Shown here one piece after another: positions 45,260 to 53,903 of a stretch of DNA of 64,000 nt. Position 1 is the stretch's first letter. Every line of letters begins with the position of its first letter. A program made the translations under genes and the position numbers. The stretch comes from Chryseobacterium sp. YIM B08800 (lineage in GTDB: Bacteria > Bacteroidota > Bacteroidia > Flavobacteriales > Weeksellaceae): contig NZ_JAPDKN010000030.1 of assembly GCF_026163565.1 (NCBI RefSeq), forward strand, positions 1-64,000, in the 5' to 3' direction. The notes under the pieces are model-generated. The model was not told where the DNA came from. It did no database searches and worked only from the letters and a program-made list of their open reading frames with translations.

Positions 45260-46585
45260 ATGAGTGTGGATTTTTCAGTTGAGTACTTAAAACTCGACCA
45301 GCTAAGACAGCTCCAATCGGAAAGGTTGGCGAGTTTGGTGGGTTATCTTGTAGAGAAGTCAGATTTTTATAAAGGAAAATTTGATGAATTAGGAATATCA
45401 CCGCAAGAAATAAGGACAATTGAAGATATTTCAAAACTACCGATTACTTACAAACAAGATTTAAGAGACAATTATCCGTTCGGATTATTTACGGTTCCAA
45501 AGGAGGAATTACAAAGAATTCATTGTTCAAGCGGAACAACAGGAAAACCAACGGTTGTAGGATATACAAAAGAAGATGTTGATTTATTCAGCGAAGTTGT
45601 GGCAAGATCTTTAAATGCAGCGGGAGCAAAACCGGGAATGCAGTTACATAATGCTTATGGATACGGAATTTTCACTGGCGGACTTGGGTTACATTACGGA
45701 GCTGAAAAATTAGGAATGAGTGTTCTTCCAATTTCTGGAGGAATGACAGCAAGACAGGTAGATTTAATTATGGATTTTAAGCCTGAAGTAATCTGTTGTT
45801 CACCTTCTTATGCTTTAACAATCGCTGATGAATTTGCTAAAAGAGGAATCTCGGCAAATGAAATCAGTTTAAAATATGCCGTTTTAGGTTCAGAGCCATG
45901 GACGGAATTGATAAGACATCACATTGAAGAAAGATTAGGCGTTCATGCAACCAATATTTATGGGTTAAGTGAAATTATCGGTCCTGGAGTTTCGATGGAA
46001 GACTTTGAGGAAAAAGGAGGCTCTTACATTTGGGAAGATCATTTTTATCCTGAAATTTTAGATCCGATTACAAAAGAACCTGTTCCGTTTGGTGAAGAAG
46101 GTGTTTTGGTAGTCACAACTTTAACTAAAAAAGCAATGCCGCTTTTACGTTATTGGACGAATGATATTACAAGTCTTTATTATGAAGAAAACTCAAAAAG
46201 GACAATGGTGAAAATGAGACCTATTCTTGGAAGAGCCGATGATATGCTGATTGTAAGAGGTGTCAATGTATATCCAAGTCAGATTGAAGAAGTGTTTTCT
46301 CATGTGGAAGGAGTGGTTCCGAATTATTATTTAACACCGATTGAGAAAGAACAAATGTGTGTGGCATTAGATATTGATGTTGAAATTGATGATGAATTAA
46401 TAGCTTCGAAAAATTTGAATCAAAATACCGATGATTATGCTATTTTTGTCGGAAACTTTGGAAAAAGTATAGAAAACGAAATAAAAAAACGAGTAGGAAT
46501 TACCACAAAAGTGAAAATTCATGCTCAGGACAGTTTGCCTAAGTGTGAAGGTGGAAAAATTAATAGAATACTTAAAACAAAATGA
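45260..46585 (+). CDS. paaK: Phenylacetate-CoA ligase
   Basis: 441 residues. It activates phenylacetate to phenylacetyl-CoA with ATP. The AMP-binding P-loop is IHCSSGTTGKPTVVGYT (~93-108), with further ANL motifs NIYGLSEIIGPG and LGRADDMLIVRGVNVYPSQIEE typical of PaaK; the catalytic Lys is in KCEGGKINRI near the end. First gene of the paa cluster; its stop overlaps paaE by four bases (ATGA). Confidence 0.96.
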   Translation: MSVDFSVEYLKLDQLRQLQSERLASLVGYLVEKSDFYKGKFDELGISPQEIRTIEDISKLPITYKQDLRDNYPFGLFTVPKEELQRIHCSSGTTGKPTVVGYTKEDVDLFSEVVARSLNAAGAKPGMQLHNAYGYGIFTGGLGLHYGAEKLGMSVLPISGGMTARQVDLIMDFKPEVICCSPSYALTIADEFAKRGISANEISLKYAVLGSEPWTELIRHHIEERLGVHATNIYGLSEIIGPGVSMEDFEEKGGSYIWEDHFYPEILDPITKEPVPFGEEGVLVVTTLTKKAMPLLRYWTNDITSLYYEENSKRTMVKMRPILGRADDMLIVRGVNVYPSQIEEVFSHVEGVVPNYYLTPIEKEQMCVALDIDVEIDDELIASKNLNQNTDDYAIFVGNFGKSIENEIKKRVGITTKVKIHAQDSLPKCEGGKINRILKTK

Positions 46586-47667
46586 ATTCATTTTATAAAT
46601 TAAAAACTGTAAGAGTTCAGAAAGATACCAACGATGCAGTGAATGTAGCCGTTGAAATTCCTGAAGAACTGAAAGATAAATTCAGATTCAAGCAGGGGCA
46701 GTATCTTAACTTCCGAATGATGATCGACGGAAACGAAGAGAGACGTTCTTATTCTATCTGCAATGCTCCAAGTGAAAAAAGCAACACGCTGGAAGTATTG
46801 GTGAAATTATTGGAAAACGGAAAAGTTTCCGGTTATTTCAACGAACATCTTCACATGGATGAAATCCTTGAAGTGATGCCTCCAATGGGCGGTTTCAATA
46901 CATCTTATCATCCGACAAACGTGAAAACTTACGTTGGTTTGGCTGCAGGAAGCGGAATTTCTCCAGTCTTATCAAATATTAAAGAAAGTCTTTATCAGGA
47001 GCCTAATTCAAATGCTTATCTGTTCTATAGCAACAGAAGCATGAATCATGTGATGAAAAAGGCTGAGATTGATAAATTGGTCGAAACTTTTAACGGAAGA
47101 TTGAAGGTTGTTTATTTAGTAAGCCGTGAAAAACATGAAGATCCTATTTTTGAAGGAAGAATTTCTCCTGAAAAATTAGATCATTTGTTTGAAAGATATG
47201 CCGACATTGACGTAAAAGAATCGACTTTCTTTATTTGCGGACCTTCAGAGATGATTAAAGGGATTGCAGATTATTTAAAGAAAGATAAAAAAGTACCGGC
47301 AATTCAGGTTTTATTTGAATATTTCACCGCTCCTGACGAAGAGAATACAGAGGAAATGAGCGATGAATTCAAAGCGATTGCCAACATCGAAAGTATGGTA
47401 ACGGTGATCATCGATGATGATGAATATTCGTTCCACCTTAATTCTAAAAAAGAGAGTATCTTAGATAAAGCATTGAAAGACAATCTTCCTGTACCTTTTG
47501 CTTGCAAAGGAGGAGTTTGTTGTACGTGTAAAGCCGAGGTTTTGGAAGGTGAAGTCTTCATGGAAAAAAACTACGCGCTTACCGAAGAAGAAGTAGCCAG
47601 AGGCTTCGTTCTTACCTGTCAATGTCACCCAACAACGAATGTGGTGATGCTTAATTATGATGTTTAA
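46582..47667 (+). CDS. paaE: Phenylacetyl-CoA epoxidase reductase subunit
   Basis: 361 residues. FAD-binding domain with RRSYSICNAPSE, NAD(P)-binding domain with VGLAAGSGISPVLSNIKESL and FFICGPSEMI, and C-terminal plant-type [2Fe-2S] ferredoxin with Cys in PFACKGGVCCTCKAEV and LTCQCHP. It passes electrons from NADPH to the di-iron PaaA. Its place before paaA differs from the E. coli order (A-B-C-D-E). Overlaps paaK by four bases. Confidence 0.95.
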   Translation: MNSFYKLKTVRVQKDTNDAVNVAVEIPEELKDKFRFKQGQYLNFRMMIDGNEERRSYSICNAPSEKSNTLEVLVKLLENGKVSGYFNEHLHMDEILEVMPPMGGFNTSYHPTNVKTYVGLAAGSGISPVLSNIKESLYQEPNSNAYLFYSNRSMNHVMKKAEIDKLVETFNGRLKVVYLVSREKHEDPIFEGRISPEKLDHLFERYADIDVKESTFFICGPSEMIKGIADYLKKDKKVPAIQVLFEYFTAPDEENTEEMSDEFKAIANIESMVTVIIDDDEYSFHLNSKKESILDKALKDNLPVPFACKGGVCCTCKAEVLEGEVFMEKNYALTEEEVARGFVLTCQCHPTTNVVMLNYDV

Positions 47668-47780
47668 ATCAATTTGAAAATGAGTCAATGTGCTAATTTG
47701 AAAATGCCATGATTGTGTTTTAATTTTCAAATTGCCTAATTCTCAAATTTTCAAATTAATTAATTTTCAAATTAAAAGAA
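47668..47780. repeat. paa spacer 1: inverted AATTTGAAAAT/ATTTTCAAATT units
   Basis: Two AATTTGAAAAT units on the left and three ATTTTCAAATT units on the right, around a short middle. A long AT-rich hairpin is expected between paaE and paaA. Confidence 0.85.
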
Positions 47781-48719
47781 ATGGATTTAGAAAAATTTGT
47801 ACAATACGTACACGACGAAAATAAAGTAGAACCAAAAGATGTAATGCCCGATGATTACAGAAAATTATTGGTTCGTCAGATTTCACAACACGCACATTCT
47901 GAGATTGTGGGAATGTTGCCTGAAGCCAACTGGATTTCCAGAGCACCTTCATTAAGAAGAAAAATGGCTCTTTTGGCTAAAGTTCAGGATGAGGCAGGTC
48001 ATGGTTTATACTTGTATTCTGCAACTGAAACGTTAGGAAACGGAACAATCAGAGCAGACAGAGATGCTACTTACGACGATATGTTGGAAGGGAAAGCAAA
48101 ATATTCAAGTATTTTCAACTATCCGACTCTAAGTTGGGCAGATATCGGTGCAATCGGTTGGTTGGTTGATGGTGCTGCAATTATGAATCAGGTAATGTTG
48201 ATGGGAAATTCTTATGGTCCTTATTCAAGAGCGATGGTGAAAATCTGTAAAGAAGAATCTTTCCACCAAAGACAGGGCTACGAGATTTTAATGGCGCTTT
48301 GTAGAGGTACAAAACAGCAGAAAGAAATGGCTCAAGCTTCGTTAAACCGTTTCTGGTGGCCGGCTTTGATGATGTTTGGTCCAAATGACGACAGTTCACC
48401 AAACTCTAAAATCTCTATGAATTACAGAGTGAAAAGAGAAAGTAACGACAGTCTTCGTCAGAGATTTATTGATGTTACGGTTTCTCAGGCTGAATTCTTA
48501 GGATTAACTGTCCCAGATAAAGATTTGAAATGGAATGAGGAAAGACAGCATTACGATTTCGGAGAACTTCCTTGGGATGAATTCATGGAAATCTTAAAGG
48601 GAAACGGGCCTGCTAATAAAAAGCGTATCGAAACCAAGAGAAAAGCGCAAAGAGAGAATTCTTGGGTAAAAGAAGCGGCTGTTGCTTTCGCAGAAAAACA
48701 ACAAAAAGAAGTTATATAA
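47781..48719 (+). CDS. paaA: Phenylacetyl-CoA epoxidase catalytic subunit A
   Basis: 312 residues. Ferritin-like di-iron oxygenase: ligands lie in [32 protein letters not shown] (ExxH) and [14 protein letters not shown] (ExxH). It forms ring-1,2-epoxyphenylacetyl-CoA from phenylacetyl-CoA and O2 within the PaaABCE complex. Length and motifs match E. coli PaaA (309). Confidence 0.97.
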   Translation: MDLEKFVQYVHDENKVEPKDVMPDDYRKLLVRQISQHAHSEIVGMLPEANWISRAPSLRRKMALLAKVQDEAGHGLYLYSATETLGNGTIRADRDATYDDMLEGKAKYSSIFNYPTLSWADIGAIGWLVDGAAIMNQVMLMGNSYGPYSRAMVKICKEESFHQRQGYEILMALCRGTKQQKEMAQASLNRFWWPALMMFGPNDDSSPNSKISMNYRVKRESNDSLRQRFIDVTVSQAEFLGLTVPDKDLKWNEERQHYDFGELPWDEFMEILKGNGPANKKRIETKRKAQRENSWVKEAAVAFAEKQQKEVI

Positions 48720-48831
48720 AATAATGAGTTAATTTGAAAATGTGCTAATTTGAAAATGCCATCACTGTATGTTTTAATTTTCAAGTTACTTAATTCTCAA
48801 ATTTTCAAATTACCTAATTTTCAAATTAATT
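48720..48831. repeat. paa spacer 2: inverted AATTTGAAAAT/ATTTTCAAATT units
   Basis: Two left units, then ATTTTCAAGTT (one change), and two further right units before paaB. Confidence 0.85.
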
Positions 48832-49113
48832 ATGGCAAATTTAGATATGTGGGAAGTGTTTATTCAGACTAAACCGGGATTATCTCACAAACACGTTGGA
48901 ATTGTACAGGCGCCAACAGCAGAAATGGCTTTGCAAAACGCAAGAGACGTTTATACAAGAAGAAAAGAGGGAACCTCTGTTTGGGTAGTTCCAAGTAAAT
49001 ATATTGTGACTTCGGAAGGGGTAGATAAAGAAGCTTTCTTCGATCCCGCTGATGACAAATTGTACCGTCATCCGACGTTCTACGATATTCCAAACGATGT
49101 AAAAAATATGTAA
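48832..49113 (+). CDS. paaB: Phenylacetyl-CoA epoxidase subunit B
   Basis: 93 residues, as in E. coli (95). MWEVFIQTKPGLSHKHVGIVQAPTAEMALQNARDVYTRRKEG is the PaaB hallmark, followed by SVWVVPSKYI. It bridges PaaAC dimers in the epoxidase. Confidence 0.96.
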   Translation: MANLDMWEVFIQTKPGLSHKHVGIVQAPTAEMALQNARDVYTRRKEGTSVWVVPSKYIVTSEGVDKEAFFDPADDKLYRHPTFYDIPNDVKNM

Positions 49114-49210
49114 ACTAATTAATAAATTTGAAAATGTGCTAATTTGAAAATGCCATGACTGTGTATTAATTTTCAAATTGCCTAATTTTCAAATTTTCAA
49201 ATTACAACAA
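49114..49210. repeat. paa spacer 3: inverted AATTTGAAAAT/ATTTTCAAATT units
   Basis: Two left units and three right units (the last two overlapping) before paaC; the cleanest example of the pattern. Confidence 0.85.
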
Positions 49211-49960
49211 ATGAACCCATTATATAATTATTTATTAAAACTAGCAGACGACAGTTTCATTATGGGACAGCGTTTGTCTGCGTGGTGCGGTGAAGGTCCT
49301 TATTTAGAGGAAGATATTGCATTAACGAACATCGCATTGGATGAACTTGGGCAAGCGAATAACTTTTACGTTTACGCTTCAAGATTGATCGATAACGGAA
49401 AAAGTGAAGATGATTTGGCTTTTTTAAGATACGAACACGAATATGTAAACGCGCACTGGACAGAACTTCCCAACGAAGATTATGCTCAGACGATTTTAAA
49501 AGTTTATGTTTTTTCGGTGTATCAGAAATTGATGTACGAAGCGTTATCAAACTCTGCGAATGAAGAATTGTCTGCCATTGCTCAGAAGTCTTTGAAAGAA
49601 GTAAGATATCATTACACTCACGCTGCATCTTGGATGAAAATTTTCGCTCAGGGAACTGAAGAAAGTAAGTCTCGTTTAGAAAAAGCGATCGAAAATATTT
49701 GGGAATATACGAAAGGTTTATTCGCAAAAACAGAAGGAGAAGATGATTTAGTAGCTCTAAATATTGCTCCGAATTCAGACGCTCTTTACGAAGAATTTGT
49801 TGCCATTACAAAGAAAGATTTTGAAGGTTTTCAATTAGAATATCCTACAAATCCTTTCATGCAGCCAAAATCAAGAACAGGTTATCACACCGAATATTTC
49901 GGATTTATGCTTTGTGAATTGCAGTATATGCAGAGAGCATATCCGGGTTGTACGTGGTAA
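49211..49960 (+). CDS. paaC: Phenylacetyl-CoA epoxidase structural subunit C
   Basis: 249 residues from ATG 49211. An upstream in-frame start at 49178 lies inside the spacer repeat and would add a non-family stretch. Ferritin-like fold with LYNYLLKLADDSFIMGQRLSAWCGEGP, IALTNIALDELGQANNFYVYA, VRYHYTHAASWM and the C-terminal SRTGYHTEYFGFMLCELQYMQRAYPG typical of PaaC. It pairs with PaaA. Confidence 0.95.
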   Translation: MNPLYNYLLKLADDSFIMGQRLSAWCGEGPYLEEDIALTNIALDELGQANNFYVYASRLIDNGKSEDDLAFLRYEHEYVNAHWTELPNEDYAQTILKVYVFSVYQKLMYEALSNSANEELSAIAQKSLKEVRYHYTHAASWMKIFAQGTEESKSRLEKAIENIWEYTKGLFAKTEGEDDLVALNIAPNSDALYEEFVAITKKDFEGFQLEYPTNPFMQPKSRTGYHTEYFGFMLCELQYMQRAYPGCTW

Positions 49961-50056
49961 AAATCAATGAGTTAATTTGAAAATGTGCTAATTTGAAAAT
50001 TTCGGACTGTTCTAAATTTTCAAATTACCCAAATTTTCAAATTTTCAAATTAATAA
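49961..50056. repeat. paa spacer 4: inverted AATTTGAAAAT/ATTTTCAAATT units
   Basis: Two left and three right units between paaC and paaD. Confidence 0.85.
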
Positions 50057-50521
50057 ATGAAAAATCCTTTAGAAATATTAGAACTCATTCCCGATCCTGA
50101 AATTCCGGTAATCAATATCGTGGAGTTGGGCATTGTAAGAGAAGCGAAAATTACGAGCGAGAATTCTTGTGAAGTAACCATTACGCCGACTTATTCTGCC
50201 TGTCCCGCTATGTTTACCATTGAGGAAGACATCATGAAAATCATGAAAGAAAACGGTTGGGAAGCGAAAGTAGTGACCAAAATGTTTCCGATTTGGACAA
50301 CAGATTGGTTGACGGATGAAGCGAGAGAAAAACTCCGTGTGTACGGAATTACACCGCCGGAAAAAGGAGCCGACGAACATCATATCGGGAAACCGAAAAA
50401 ATGTCCACGTTGTGGTTCTATGAATTCAAAACAGATCAGCAGATTCGGGTCTACTTTATGTAAGGCTTCGTATCAATGTTTAGACTGTTTAGAGCCATTT
50501 GACTATTTTAAATGTCATTAA
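50057..50521 (+). CDS. paaD: Phenylacetyl-CoA epoxidase maturation protein PaaD
   Basis: 154 residues. MIP18/DUF59 N-terminal domain (LELIPDPEIPVINIVELGIVREAKI, TPTYSACPAMFTIEEDI) and a C-terminal zinc-ribbon (CPRCGS ~113; CLDC and FKCH near the end). PaaD probably helps iron or Fe-S assembly of the epoxidase complex. Confidence 0.95.
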   Translation: MKNPLEILELIPDPEIPVINIVELGIVREAKITSENSCEVTITPTYSACPAMFTIEEDIMKIMKENGWEAKVVTKMFPIWTTDWLTDEAREKLRVYGITPPEKGADEHHIGKPKKCPRCGSMNSKQISRFGSTLCKASYQCLDCLEPFDYFKCH

Positions 50522-50622
50522 ATAATTTGAAAATGTGTAAATTTGAGAATGAGCTAATTAATAATAATTACTTTAAAAACATTTTCAAATTCTCTAATTT
50601 TCAAATTAAAAAATTATAACCT
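50522..50622. repeat. paa spacer 5: inverted AATTTGAAAAT/ATTTTCAAATT units
   Basis: One exact and one variant left unit (AATTTGAGAAT), then two right units, between paaD and paaG. Confidence 0.8.
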
Positions 50623-51423
50623 ATGTACACACAACTTGATATTGAATCGCATTTTGACGGAAAGCTTAAAATTGCTTACCTCAATCAGCCTGAAACTATG
50701 AATGCGCTTACAAAGCCATCTTTGGGAGATTTAAAAGATTTTATTAAAGAATGTAGCGATGATCCTACGGTAAGATGTGTGGCGATTTCAGGACGAGGAA
50801 GAGCCTTTTGTTCTGGTCAGAACTTAGATGATGCATTTGTTCAGGGGAGCGAGCATCATGATAACGACATCATCAGAAGAATTGTAACAGATTATTATAA
50901 TCCTTTGGTGCTTGAGATTACACGTTGTAAAAAACCTGTAGTTGCATTAGTAAATGGTCCGGCTGTAGGAGCAGGAGCAATGTTAGCCTTAATTTGTGAC
51001 TTCGTTTTAGCGAGTAATAAAGCGTATTTCTCTCAGGCATTTTCAAATATTGGATTAATTCCTGATACGGGTGGAACTTATTTCTTACCTAAATTACTGG
51101 GAAGACAATTGGCCAATTATTTAGCATTTACAGGAAAAAAATTATCTGCTGAAGAATCAAAAGCTTATGGTTTGGTAGCTGAGGTTTTCACTGAAGAAGA
51201 ATTCAATTCAAAATCAATGGAAATTTTAGAAAAAGTATCCAATATGCCGACTGTTGGTTTAAAATTAACAAAAAAAGCATTTGCCAACTCGTACGATAAT
51301 ACATTAAAAGAACAATTGGAACTGGAAGGCGATCTACAACAGGAAGCAGCAGAAACAGAAGACTTCAAAGAAGGAGTACAAGCATTTTTAGAAAAAAGAA
51401 AACCTAATTATAAAGGAAGATAA
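50623..51423 (+). CDS. paaG: 1,2-epoxyphenylacetyl-CoA isomerase
   Basis: 266 residues. Crotonase fold: oxyanion-hole residues in SGRGRAFCSGQNLDDAF and NGPAVGAGAMLALICD. The GQNL word is characteristic of PaaG as opposed to PaaF. The Asp-containing segment SNIGLIPDTGGTYFLPKL supplies the acid. It converts the epoxide to the oxepin-CoA. Confidence 0.92.
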   Translation: MYTQLDIESHFDGKLKIAYLNQPETMNALTKPSLGDLKDFIKECSDDPTVRCVAISGRGRAFCSGQNLDDAFVQGSEHHDNDIIRRIVTDYYNPLVLEITRCKKPVVALVNGPAVGAGAMLALICDFVLASNKAYFSQAFSNIGLIPDTGGTYFLPKLLGRQLANYLAFTGKKLSAEESKAYGLVAEVFTEEEFNSKSMEILEKVSNMPTVGLKLTKKAFANSYDNTLKEQLELEGDLQQEAAETEDFKEGVQAFLEKRKPNYKGR

Positions 51424-51458
51424 TCAATTTGAAAATGAATTAATTTGAGAATTTGAAA
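51424..51458. repeat. paa spacer 6, left half: AATTTGAAAAT units
   Basis: Two exact TTTGAAAAT words and one TTTGAGAAT, without any right-hand units. The matching right half lies on the far side of the four-helix-bundle gene (51813-51852). Confidence 0.8.
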
Positions 51459-51812
51459 ATGAGAAATGACAAAGAAAATATTATTGTAAATAAGACTTTC
51501 GACTTTGCATTGAACATTATTGAATTTTCGGAAGATTTATATGAGGCTAAAAGATTTCCTTTAGCAAATCAGATTTTTAAATCAGGAACTTCGATTGGGG
51601 CAAATGTAAGAGAAGCTCAAAATGCAGAAAGTAAGGCAGATTTTATTCATAAATTAAAAATCGCTGCGAAAGAAGCTGATGAAACGGAATATTGGCTTTT
51701 ACTGTGTTTAAAATCTCCACATCTCAAATCTCCAAACGAAAAATTAATTTCCGATTTAAAAGAGATATTATTAATTCTGTCTAAAATTATTTCAAGTTCC
51801 AAGTTTAAATAA
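51459..51812 (+). CDS. Four-helix-bundle protein (23S rRNA IVS/S23 family)
   Basis: 117 residues. It matches the four-helix-bundle family first found as ORFs in 23S rRNA intervening sequences: FDFALNIIEFSEDLYEAKRFPLANQIFKSGTSIGANVREAQNAESKADFIHKLKIAAKEADETEYWL region, then LLCLKSPH and LKEILLILSKIIS. The ATG at 51459 is the AAAATG of a spacer repeat; a TTG six bases earlier is less likely. The gene sits between paaG and paaH, unrelated to the pathway, and is framed by the left and right halves of an inverted-repeat spacer, suggesting it came as a small element. Confidence 0.9.
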   Translation: MRNDKENIIVNKTFDFALNIIEFSEDLYEAKRFPLANQIFKSGTSIGANVREAQNAESKADFIHKLKIAAKEADETEYWLLLCLKSPHLKSPNEKLISDLKEILLILSKIISSSKFK

Positions 51813-51852
51813 TTTTCAAATTAGCTCATTTTCAAATTTTCAAATTTAATAT
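51813..51852. repeat. paa spacer 6, right half: ATTTTCAAATT units
   Basis: Three ATTTTCAAA units (two overlapping), complementary to 51424-51458. Confidence 0.8.
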
Positions 51853-52986
51853 ATGAACGTAGGAATTATCGGTGCCGGAACAATGGGAATCGGCATTGCA
51901 CAAGTAGCCGCGACGAACGGATGCAAAGTTTGGGTCTACGACGCCAACGCAAAACAAGTAGAAACGGCAACCGTAGGTTTGGAAAAAACATTGACCAAAT
52001 TGGTTGATAAACAAAAAATTTCAGCAGAAAAAATGACTGAAATTTTATCTAACATTTCCATTGCTACAGAACTGAAGGACTTCAAAGATTGCGAATTGGT
52101 AATTGAAGCCATCATCGAAAACAAAGAAATTAAAACCAAAGTTTTCACAGAATTAGAGAAACACGTTTCAGAAAGCTGTGTAATTGGTTCAAACACATCA
52201 TCTATTTCTATCACCTCTTTGGGTGCGGAATTACAAAAACCGGAGCGTTTCATCGGGATTCACTTTTTCAATCCAGCTCCTTTGATGCCTTTAGTTGAGG
52301 TTATTCCATCTTTATTAACAGAAAAATCTTTGGCGGAAAAAATCTACAATCTCATGAAAGATTGGGGTAAAACTCCGGTTATTGCTAAAGATATTCCAGG
52401 ATTTATTGTTAACAGAATTGCTCGTCCTTACTATGGGGAAGGTTTGAGGATTGTTGAAGAAAATATCGCAACGATAGAACAAGTTGATGATGCCATGAAA
52501 ACAATCGGAAACTTCAAAATGGGTCCCTTTGAGTTAATGGATTTAATTGGAGTTGATGTGAATTTCTCGGTAACAAAAACGGTTTACAACGAATATTTCT
52601 ACGACCCAAAATACAAACCGTCACTTCTTCAGCAAAGAATGTCTGAAGCAAAACTTCACGGCAGGAAAACAGGAAAAGGCTTCTATGATTATAGTGAAGA
52701 TGCTGTAAAACCTGTTGCTCAAAAAGATGAAGCTCTTTATCAACAAATATTTTTAAGAATTATTTCAATGCTGATTAATGAAGCGGTTGAAGCAAAAAGA
52801 TTAGGTGTTGCAAATGATGAAGATCTAGAATTGGCAATGCAAAAAGGAGTTAATTATCCAAAAGGATTATTAGCTTGGGGAAAAGAGATCGGATATGCAA
52901 AGATTTCCGAAACCCTGCAAAGTCTTTACGAAGAATATCAGGAAGAAAGATACAGACAAAGCCCGTTACTACGCAAATTGAATTAG
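51853..52986 (+). CDS. paaH: 3-hydroxyadipyl-CoA dehydrogenase
   Basis: 377 residues. NAD-binding motif GIIGAGTMGIGIAQVAATNG at the N-terminus; catalytic His in FIGIHFFNPAPLMPLVEVI with Ser in SNTSSISIT and Asn in PGFIVNRI. The C-terminal 3HCDH domains follow (MGPFELMDLIGVDVN; YPKGLLAWGKEIG). It oxidises 3-hydroxyadipyl-CoA to 3-oxoadipyl-CoA. E. coli PaaH is longer (475) and has a second C-terminal half. Confidence 0.93.
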   Translation: MNVGIIGAGTMGIGIAQVAATNGCKVWVYDANAKQVETATVGLEKTLTKLVDKQKISAEKMTEILSNISIATELKDFKDCELVIEAIIENKEIKTKVFTELEKHVSESCVIGSNTSSISITSLGAELQKPERFIGIHFFNPAPLMPLVEVIPSLLTEKSLAEKIYNLMKDWGKTPVIAKDIPGFIVNRIARPYYGEGLRIVEENIATIEQVDDAMKTIGNFKMGPFELMDLIGVDVNFSVTKTVYNEYFYDPKYKPSLLQQRMSEAKLHGRKTGKGFYDYSEDAVKPVAQKDEALYQQIFLRIISMLINEAVEAKRLGVANDEDLELAMQKGVNYPKGLLAWGKEIGYAKISETLQSLYEEYQEERYRQSPLLRKLN

Positions 52987-53075
52987 ACAATTTGAAAATG
53001 TGCTAATTTGAAAATTGATTAACACAGGTTTCCATTTTCAAATTCTCAAATTTATTTCATTTTCAAATTAATATT
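52987..53075. repeat. paa spacer 7: inverted TTTGAAAAT/ATTTTCAAA units
   Basis: Two left units, then ATTTTCAAATTCTCAAATTT and a last ATTTTCAAATT before the small unknown gene. Confidence 0.85.
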
Positions 53076-53390
53076 ATGGATATAGATGGATTTCGCGCCG
53101 AGTTAGAAACAAGGCTTCTCATTGAAAAAGAATATTTAATTCAGGAACTTTCTTCAATAGATGATGAAAAAGAAAAACTTGATTTGTTAGGAAGATTTAA
53201 TGAAAAATATAAAGAGCTGATTAAAAGAATTGCCAATGAAGACGGTATAGATTTAAGTGCTCCTTATCCAGCTGAAGATCCATCAAATTCAGAAAATCTT
53301 TCATATGGACAGATCATTCTTGGCAAAACTATGAGTGTTTACGACAAATTGGCTGATGAATTATATGAAAAATTAACAAGTAAAAATTAA
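53076..53390 (+). CDS. Small uncharacterised protein in the paa cluster
   Basis: 104 residues, not recognised. It is highly charged and largely helical by composition (ELETRLLIEKEYLIQELSSIDDEKEKLDLLGRFNEKYKELIKRI), with a Pro/Ser/Asn break (SAPYPAEDPSNSENL) and a second helix (YDKLADELYEKLTSK). No Cys, no signal peptide and no catalytic pattern. It lies two bases before paaI, so co-translation is likely; a role tied to PaaI or the epoxidase is possible but unproven. Confidence 0.75.
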   Translation: MDIDGFRAELETRLLIEKEYLIQELSSIDDEKEKLDLLGRFNEKYKELIKRIANEDGIDLSAPYPAEDPSNSENLSYGQIILGKTMSVYDKLADELYEKLTSKN

Positions 53391-53392
53391 AA

Positions 53393-53806
53393 ATGAATCC
53401 AAGACAGGTTGTAGATTATATGATGGAGAAGGATTATTTCTCCCAATTTTTAGGAATTAAAATCATTGATATTAAAGAAAATTATTCTTTGATTGAAATG
53501 CAAATTACAAAACAAATGCTTAATGGATTAGGTACTGTTCATGGTGGAGTAACCTTTGCTTTTGCAGATTCAGCATTTGCTTTTTCCTCAAATAATGACG
53601 GAAATGCAGCAGTGGCTTTAAGTGTAACCATCAATTTTACCAAAGCGGGAAGAGAAGGTGATCTATTCAGAGCCGAAAGTGTTTTGGTAAATAACACCAG
53701 AAAAACGGCAATCTACGATATTAACATCACCAATCAGAACAAAGAATTGGTTGCGAAATTTGTGGGGACAGTCTATAAAATCGGAAAAAAAGTAACAGAA
53801 TTATAA
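53393..53806 (+). CDS. paaI: Hydroxyphenylacetyl-CoA thioesterase PaaI
   Basis: 137 residues, hotdog fold. The signature NGLGTVHGGVTFAFADSAFAFSSN holds the HGG and catalytic Asp region of PaaI. It releases CoA from stalled or hydroxylated phenylacetyl-CoA, protecting the CoA pool. It starts two bases after the preceding small gene. Confidence 0.94.
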   Translation: MNPRQVVDYMMEKDYFSQFLGIKIIDIKENYSLIEMQITKQMLNGLGTVHGGVTFAFADSAFAFSSNNDGNAAVALSVTINFTKAGREGDLFRAESVLVNNTRKTAIYDINITNQNKELVAKFVGTVYKIGKKVTEL

Positions 53807-53903
53807 ATTTGAAAATTTGGAAATGAGGCAATTTGAAAATTATTTTTTAATGCTTTATTTCATTTTCAAATTCTCAAATTAACACATTTTCAAATTAAAT
53901 AAA
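53807..53903. repeat. paa spacer 8: inverted TTTGAAAAT/ATTTTCAAATT units
   Basis: Two left units and ATTTTCAAATTCTCAAATT plus ATTTTCAAATT on the right, before paaJ. Confidence 0.85.
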
